Of a stretch of DNA of 11,022 bases, positions 6,414-11,022 are shown piece by piece. The stretch spans positions 14,647 to 25,668 of the forward strand of contig PBOE01000019.1 of the NCBI GenBank assembly GCA_002725275.1, in the 5' to 3' direction. Each line of letters starts with the position of its first letter. Position 1 is the first letter of the stretch. The notes under the pieces are model-generated. The model worked only from the letters and a program-made list of their open reading frames with translations. It had not been told where the DNA came from and ran no database searches. The stretch comes from Methanobacteriota archaeon (GTDB lineage: Archaea > Thermoplasmatota > Poseidoniia > Poseidoniales > Poseidoniaceae). Both the position numbers and the translations under genes were made by a program.

Positions 6414-7442
6414 TCAAGACGGTTCACGTCGCTTCATCCACGATTCAATCGTGAGCCATGGCGCACGCTGAGCAAGCAACGTTCCCAGGACGATCCACCC
6501 CACGGTGTAGCCCAGGACGACCCCTGCGGTCAAAGCGGGCGACCAGCCGTGGAGGGTTTCGGCTTGATGGAACAACGCAAACGGCACGAAGTGCAGCACG
6601 TACACCGTGAGTGATACTCGACCCAAGCTGGACAAGCGATCAGCGAACCTGAAACGCTCCAAGCACCACCACAGCATGGCAACCCCCGTCATGGCTGCGA
6701 TGAGAAAGGGAGCGTTGGCAGGGAAGAACGTCAGGGCGGCGTTACCCGTGGGAAGTGCCCAGACCTGATTCGTCCGCTGGCTATGAACAAGGATTGCCAG
6801 CGATACGGTCAGCCCGATCACCGACACCGTTCGAAAGAAGGCGTGGCGTTGGGGTGTGGAAAGCACGGCAACGGTTGCGCCAAAGGATGCGAACACGAAC
6901 CAGGGAACGATTGGGTACAAACCCGTGAACACCACGTGTTCGAACCATGTTAAGACGGACGCCGTATCAACACGGTACGTCCAGCTTGAAGGCCCCTGCC
7001 AAGACGTGAACACGAAGCAAAACAGCACCGTCAGTCCAAACAACCAAGAAAACACAACCGTGGGCTTGTTTGAAGTCCGCAATCCACGCCCCCACCACGG
7101 TTCGGTGAGGATCAACACGCCCAACAGAGACAACACCCCGGGCGTGAACAACTCGAACAAGTGCGGCGAGCTTACGTTAACGATGCCCTGGCACCCAAAC
7201 AAGCAACCTGCACGCCACCATCGTTGCTGCATCGTCAAGTCGCGTTGGGCCAAGCCCCAACCAAGAAGCGCCACAAACAAGGGTGCAGCGAGGCCGCCAC
7301 CAGCCGAGACGATCAGTCCAAACACCAACAGGTTCCCCGACAAGGTCGGTTCCCACGTTGCCGCAGCGTGAACAAGCACCATCAGCAAAACGGCAAGACC
7401 GCGAAGGGCGTCGATGTGCGTTGACCGTGATGATGCGGTCAT
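6414..7442 (-). CDS. Multi-pass membrane acyltransferase-like protein (HGSNAT/YeiB-DUF418 type)
   Basis: This 342-residue hydrophobic protein appears to have about eight to ten membrane helices. It opens with STHIDALRGLAVLLMVLVH (residues 7-25), the hallmark of the heparan-alpha-glucosaminide N-acetyltransferase-like/DUF1624 and YeiB-DUF418 families: Asp-Ala-Leu-Arg-Gly followed by a helix ending in His25. Near the C-terminus, LGRVSLTVYVLHFVPFALF resembles the conserved end of DUF418 proteins. Members of these families move acyl groups across membranes or have no known substrate, so the reaction here is unknown. ATG 7442 lies nine bases after the purQ stop; a GTG at 7451, directly following that stop, would add three residues. 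It is probably the last gene of the purL-purQ transcript. It has no obvious link to purine synthesis, so it may simply share the promoter. Confidence 0.7.
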   Translation of the reverse strand: MTASSRSTHIDALRGLAVLLMVLVHAAATWEPTLSGNLLVFGLIVSAGGGLAAPLFVALLGWGLAQRDLTMQQRWWRAGCLFGCQGIVNVSSPHLFELFTPGVLSLLGVLILTEPWWGRGLRTSNKPTVVFSWLFGLTVLFCFVFTSWQGPSSWTYRVDTASVLTWFEHVVFTGLYPIVPWFVFASFGATVAVLSTPQRHAFFRTVSVIGLTVSLAILVHSQRTNQVWALPTGNAALTFFPANAPFLIAAMTGVAMLWWCLERFRFADRLSSLGRVSLTVYVLHFVPFALFHQAETLHGWSPALTAGVVLGYTVGWIVLGTLLAQRAPWLTIESWMKRREPS

Positions 7443-7451
7443 GCGCCCCAC

Positions 7452-8294
7452 TCATGCTCGTTGTTTGACGTATTCAACGGCGTTCCTGAACATTTGAAGG
7501 CCATCGCCCTCCCAGCCATCCAGCGCTCCAGAGGCATCACCGTCGTCATGACGAGTGTGCGATGGGTGAAGCCAACGAGCATAGATCGCTTCTGGGTGAG
7601 GCATCAAACCGAACACAAGGCCCGTTGAATCACAAATGCCAGCGATGTTTCGCATGCTGCCGTTTGGACTGACGGGATACGGAAGCGGTTCATCCGTGAT
7701 CCCCGCTCCGGCCGGTGTTGATGGGTCGACGTAACGCACCGTCAACTGGTGGTGCTCTGCCAGTCGGTCGAGATCGGTGGGTGACGGCATTACGTACTTT
7801 CCTTCGCCGTGACGAACCGGGCATTCCATACGCGTCATTCCCTTGGTCCAGATGCAAGGGCTGTCCGGGTCAAACTCAAGGGTGACCCAACGGTCTTCGT
7901 ATCGCCCGCTGTCGTTGAGGGTGAGGCTGCCACGTTGGACAAAGTCGGGTGAAACGCCGGCTTCGGGGCCGGGGAGTAGCCCGGTCTTCACCAGCACTTG
8001 AAAGCCATTGCAGATTCCGATGATGGGTTTGCCCGCATCCACGAACGTCATCAACGCCTCACGCATGGCAAATCGCATGCGGTTACCGAGCAAGCGTCCA
8101 CTCCCAAGGTGATCGCCAAACGAGAAGCCGCCTGGCACCGCCAAAATGTCGTACGCAGCCAAATCCGCATCACCTGAAACAAAACGGTTGACGTGAACGC
8201 GGTCGGCTTCGGCGCCGACCAACTCGAACACGGCCTTGGTTTCGTGGTCGCAATTGATGCCAAAACCGAACAGTACGGCTACACGTGGGGTCAT
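7452..8294 (-). CDS. purQ: Phosphoribosylformylglycinamidine synthase, glutaminase subunit PurQ
   Basis: PurQ releases ammonia from glutamine and passes it to PurL for conversion of FGAR to FGAM, the fourth step of de novo purine synthesis. It is 280 residues with a class I amidotransferase fold. The nucleophile is C95 in GICNGFQ (93-99), and the other triad residues are H233 and E235 in MPHPE (231-235). The opening RVAVLFGFGINCD and the oxyanion stretch PGGFSFGD (54-61) are typical. At 280 residues it is longer than the short PurQ (about 225) that works with PurS and closer to the form that resembles the C-terminal domain of large PurL. Its ATG shares one base with the purL stop (TGATG), which suggests translational coupling and equal production of the two subunits. 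Confidence 0.95.
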   Translation of the reverse strand: MTPRVAVLFGFGINCDHETKAVFELVGAEADRVHVNRFVSGDADLAAYDILAVPGGFSFGDHLGSGRLLGNRMRFAMREALMTFVDAGKPIIGICNGFQVLVKTGLLPGPEAGVSPDFVQRGSLTLNDSGRYEDRWVTLEFDPDSPCIWTKGMTRMECPVRHGEGKYVMPSPTDLDRLAEHHQLTVRYVDPSTPAGAGITDEPLPYPVSPNGSMRNIAGICDSTGLVFGLMPHPEAIYARWLHPSHTRHDDGDASGALDGWEGDGLQMFRNAVEYVKQRA

Positions 8295-11022
8295 CAGACG
8301 ATCCCTCCTGTCAGATCGAGCGTGCCCTTCCAGGCCGCAGCCATGGTTTCAACGTCCATGTGGATGAGCACGTCATCACCGTCGCTCACCTCGAGGAAGG
8401 AGGAAGCCGAAACGGCCCCCAAGACCGTGGTGGGGTGGCCTTTCATGGACGCCAAAAATTGTGCTTCGTTTTCCGGGGAAACGGCCACGACGAAGCGACC
8501 GAGGGATTCGCCCCACAGGCGACCCCAAACGTCTCCTTCGCCGGTACCATCGATGTCAACGCTGGCACCCAAGCGCCCGCCAATGCACATCTCAGCCAGG
8601 GCCACGGCAACGCCGCCTTCGCTGCAGTCGTGGGCCGTCCGCACGGTTCCGTTTCGGACGGCCCCTGCGAGCGCTCGATAGGTGCTGAGGTTTTGCTCGG
8701 GGTGAGGCAGTTGCGGAACTTGTCCACCGATGCCGTGTGCGTCTCCGCTCTCCGACATCATGTAGGCAAGTTCGGACGCTCCGAGCTCTTGATGGGAAGT
8801 CCCGACCAGATAAATTCGGTCGCCAACGGATTTGAAGTCGCTCGTGGCGGTTTTTCGAACATCGGGGTGGTCGCCGAAGAGGGAGAACAACAGCGTGGGT
8901 GGGATGGAGATTTTGTCCGTGCCCGTGCCGTAATCGTTCTTCATGGAATCCTTTCCACTGACACACGGCAATCGATAGGCTCGACAAACGCGTTCCAATT
9001 CTCGATTCGCTCGAACGAGCTGAGCGAGTTTGAAGCGCCCGTCAGGTGTCTTTTCCGACTCGATGGGGTCCGGCCAGCAGAAGTTGTCAAGGCCGGCCAT
9101 CTTGTCCACGTCCAACCCCACGCACACCGCATTGCGAACCGCTTCATCGATGGAGGCGGCGGCCATGGCGCCTGCGTCGATGTCGGAGTACCGAGGCGCA
9201 ATACCGCACGAAATCACGAGACCGTGAGGGTTCCCGTGAATGGGGGCGATGACGCCGGCATCCCCTGGACCGTCGCGTTTGACGCCGACAAAGGGTTTGA
9301 TGGCCGTTTGGGCAATGACTTCGTGGTCGTACTGGCGAACCCAAGTTTCCTTGCTGGCGATGTTTGGTCGCTTCAACATCCCTTCCAGGAGAGCGGTGTG
9401 GTCGGCGGTGGAAGGAGGAACAAACGGCGTCAATTGGGGTGGGCGCCATTCCGATTCGAGTTCGAGTTGTGGAACGCCGTCGTGGAGGAATTCAATGGGC
9501 AAATACGCCACGGTGGCGTCGTGATAGCGAACGTGAAACATGCCCGTTGACGTGAACGTGGCCACGGCGGTGGCTTCGACTTCGTGAAGGTCAGCCATCG
9601 CTTCAAACGCCGCCTGATCGTCGGGCCGTACGGCAATGGTCATGCGTTCCTGACTTTCAGAAACGAGGATTTCCCACGGCGACAACCCGGCTTGCTTCAG
9701 AGGGACCTTGGCGAGGTCAATTTCACAGCCGTTCGTGTATTCCGCCATCTCGCCGATGGACGACGATAGCCCGCCAGCGCCGTTGTCCGTAATGCAGGTG
9801 ATGAGGCCGGCATCTCTGGCCTCCAACACCATGTCAAGCATTTTCTTCTGCGTGATGGGGTCGCCGATTTGGACGGCGCTGGAAGGAGATTCTTCAGTCA
9901 GTTCAAGAGACGAAAACGTCGCACCGTGAATCCCATCGTAACCCACGCGACCGCCCACCATGTAGACGATGTCGCCCGCCACGGGGGTCTTGATGTGGGA
10001 TGGGCGGCCGTCGGTGAGGGTGCGGGGCATGATGCCAACCGTGCCGCAATACACGAGCGGTTTTCCGATGTACCGGTCGTCAAACACGATGGCGCCGTTC
10101 ACGGTGGGAATGCCTGATTCATTCCCGCCCACGCGAACCCCAGCGTGAACCCCACGCAACACACGAGAGGGGTGAAACAGGTTCTCCGGTAGGTTCCCTT
10201 CCCAATCGGGTGGACCGAAGCAAAACACGTCGGTGTTTGCGATGGGGCGTGCGCCCAAACCGGTTCCGAGAATGTCTCGATTCACGCCCACGATGCCGGT
10301 CATGGCACCGCCGTATGGGTCCAGCGCCGAGGGGGAATTGTGCGTCTCGGCCTTCATGCAAACGCTCCACGTGTCATCCCATGCAATAACGCCGGAATTG
10401 TCGTGAAACACCGAGAGCAACCAGTCGACGTCGTTTTGCATGTCGTGAGTGGGTTTCATGATGTGCGTTTTGAACAAGGAATCGACCACCGTGTCTTCGC
10501 CCGTCTCATGGTCGACGTGGTGAATTTTTGATGCGAAGATCTTGTGCTTGCAGTGCTCGCTCCACGTCTGGGCTAAACACTCGAGTTCAACGTCGGTTGG
10601 CGCATTCGGAACAATGCCCATGGCTTCACGTTGAGACCGAATGGCATCGTCTCGGTAGTGCGCCTGAATGGCGTGCATTTCGTTCAGGTTGAGGGCGAGA
10701 AGCCCTTCGGTGGAAATGGTTTCCAGCGTGGTGTCATCGACCTCGAGGTTGATGGATTGAGGTTCAATGAACACCTGTTCGGGTGGGGTCGGGAAACTCA
10801 ATTCAGGCCAAGCCTTGGCCTGACAATCGCTTCGGGTGGCCACCAGGGCCCGTTCGATGAGGTTGTTGTGGAGTGCCCCGGCAAGCCACGATTCATCGCA
10901 GTCGTCAGGAAGGCCGTAGAACACATAGGTCAGGTAGGTGGCGATTTTGGCTTCGACGTCCAATGGAAACAACGTCAGGAAACCGTCGGTGGCGGCTTTC
11001 CCTGGGTTGTCGGTCACGCCGG
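8294..11022 (-). CDS. purL: Phosphoribosylformylglycinamidine synthase, synthetase subunit PurL (5' end outside window)
   Basis: PurL uses ATP and ammonia to turn FGAR into FGAM. Counted from a GTG at 11017 there are 907 residues, but the frame stays open to the window edge. The first about 60 residues (TYLTYVFYGLPDDCDESWL region) look like the second half of the PurS-like N-terminal domain of large PurL, so the true start is probably upstream. Motifs: SEHCKHK (153-159) with the active-site His155; ETHNSPSALDPYGGA (224-238); GNESGIPTVNG (298-308); DNGAGGLSSS (411-420); SESQERM (453-459); NFCWPDP (645-651); SGKDSMKND (687-695); and AHDCSEGG (795-802). These give the two duplicated AIR-synthetase-like halves. 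The C-terminal glutaminase domain of 1300-residue PurL is missing and is supplied by the adjacent purQ. The intermediate size, with PurS fused and PurQ separate, is known in several prokaryotic lineages. Confidence 0.94.
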   Translation of the reverse strand, partial: GVTDNPGKAATDGFLTLFPLDVEAKIATYLTYVFYGLPDDCDESWLAGALHNNLIERALVATRSDCQAKAWPELSFPTPPEQVFIEPQSINLEVDDTTLETISTEGLLALNLNEMHAIQAHYRDDAIRSQREAMGIVPNAPTDVELECLAQTWSEHCKHKIFASKIHHVDHETGEDTVVDSLFKTHIMKPTHDMQNDVDWLLSVFHDNSGVIAWDDTWSVCMKAETHNSPSALDPYGGAMTGIVGVNRDILGTGLGARPIANTDVFCFGPPDWEGNLPENLFHPSRVLRGVHAGVRVGGNESGIPTVNGAIVFDDRYIGKPLVYCGTVGIMPRTLTDGRPSHIKTPVAGDIVYMVGGRVGYDGIHGATFSSLELTEESPSSAVQIGDPITQKKMLDMVLEARDAGLITCITDNGAGGLSSSIGEMAEYTNGCEIDLAKVPLKQAGLSPWEILVSESQERMTIAVRPDDQAAFEAMADLHEVEATAVATFTSTGMFHVRYHDATVAYLPIEFLHDGVPQLELESEWRPPQLTPFVPPSTADHTALLEGMLKRPNIASKETWVRQYDHEVIAQTAIKPFVGVKRDGPGDAGVIAPIHGNPHGLVISCGIAPRYSDIDAGAMAAASIDEAVRNAVCVGLDVDKMAGLDNFCWPDPIESEKTPDGRFKLAQLVRANRELERVCRAYRLPCVSGKDSMKNDYGTGTDKISIPPTLLFSLFGDHPDVRKTATSDFKSVGDRIYLVGTSHQELGASELAYMMSESGDAHGIGGQVPQLPHPEQNLSTYRALAGAVRNGTVRTAHDCSEGGVAVALAEMCIGGRLGASVDIDGTGEGDVWGRLWGESLGRFVVAVSPENEAQFLASMKGHPTTVLGAVSASSFLEVSDGDDVLIHMDVETMAAAWKGTLDLTGGIV

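Noticed and set aside
5348..6427. 359-residue minus-strand open frame opposite the rhodopsin gene
   Set aside because: Its product is His/Asp/Gly-rich with no fold-like pattern and it is fully antisense to an unmistakable rhodopsin.
8285..9550. 421-residue plus-strand open frame opposite purL
   Set aside because: It is antisense to conserved PurL motifs and has no family signature; a shadow of codon bias.
1..11022. CRISPR arrays, tRNA or rRNA genes, insertion sequences, integrase or phage genes
   Set aside because: No direct-repeat arrays, clover-leaf patterns, transposase-like proteins or terminal inverted repeats were seen on reading both strands.

Overview
The window looks like chromosomal DNA of a planktonic marine archaeon, most likely a Marine Group II euryarchaeote (Ca. 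Poseidoniales, Thermoplasmata-related). Three things point there: a geranylgeranylglyceryl-phosphate synthase (archaeal ether-lipid enzyme), a proteorhodopsin-type light-driven pump behind an archaeal-looking TATA box, and a moderately GC-rich, densely packed gene layout. The taxonomic call is an inference from gene content; no rRNA gene is present.

Layout. Bases 1-59 are probably the last codons of an upstream gene, followed by a terminator-like hairpin. Bases 232-2600 carry two plus-strand genes: an actin-family ATPase that resembles the magnetosome actin MamK over its whole length, and a long soluble coiled-coil protein with an acidic tail. GGGP synthase (minus, 2645-3463) converges on this pair and diverges from an MsbA-type ABC exporter (plus, 3552-5324). 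A proteorhodopsin gene (plus, 5405-6271) follows with its own TATA box and a strong UUCG-capped hairpin after the stop. From 11022 down to 6414 the minus strand holds a purine-synthesis operon: purL (5' end outside the window), purQ (overlapping by one base) and a multi-pass acyltransferase-like membrane protein directly after purQ.

How the genes relate. PurL and PurQ form the FGAM synthase that carries out the fourth step of de novo purine synthesis. GGGP synthase makes the first ether bond of archaeal membrane lipids. The ABC exporter, the rhodopsin and the acyltransferase-like protein all act in the membrane. The actin-like and coiled-coil genes look like a small filament or cytoskeletal module. 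This is the part least explained by known biology, because no magnetosome genes lie nearby. The rhodopsin is the second point of interest: its retinylidene Lys and counter-ion Asp are present, but the usual cytoplasmic proton-donor Glu is replaced by Lys. No tRNA, rRNA, CRISPR array, insertion sequence or phage gene was seen.
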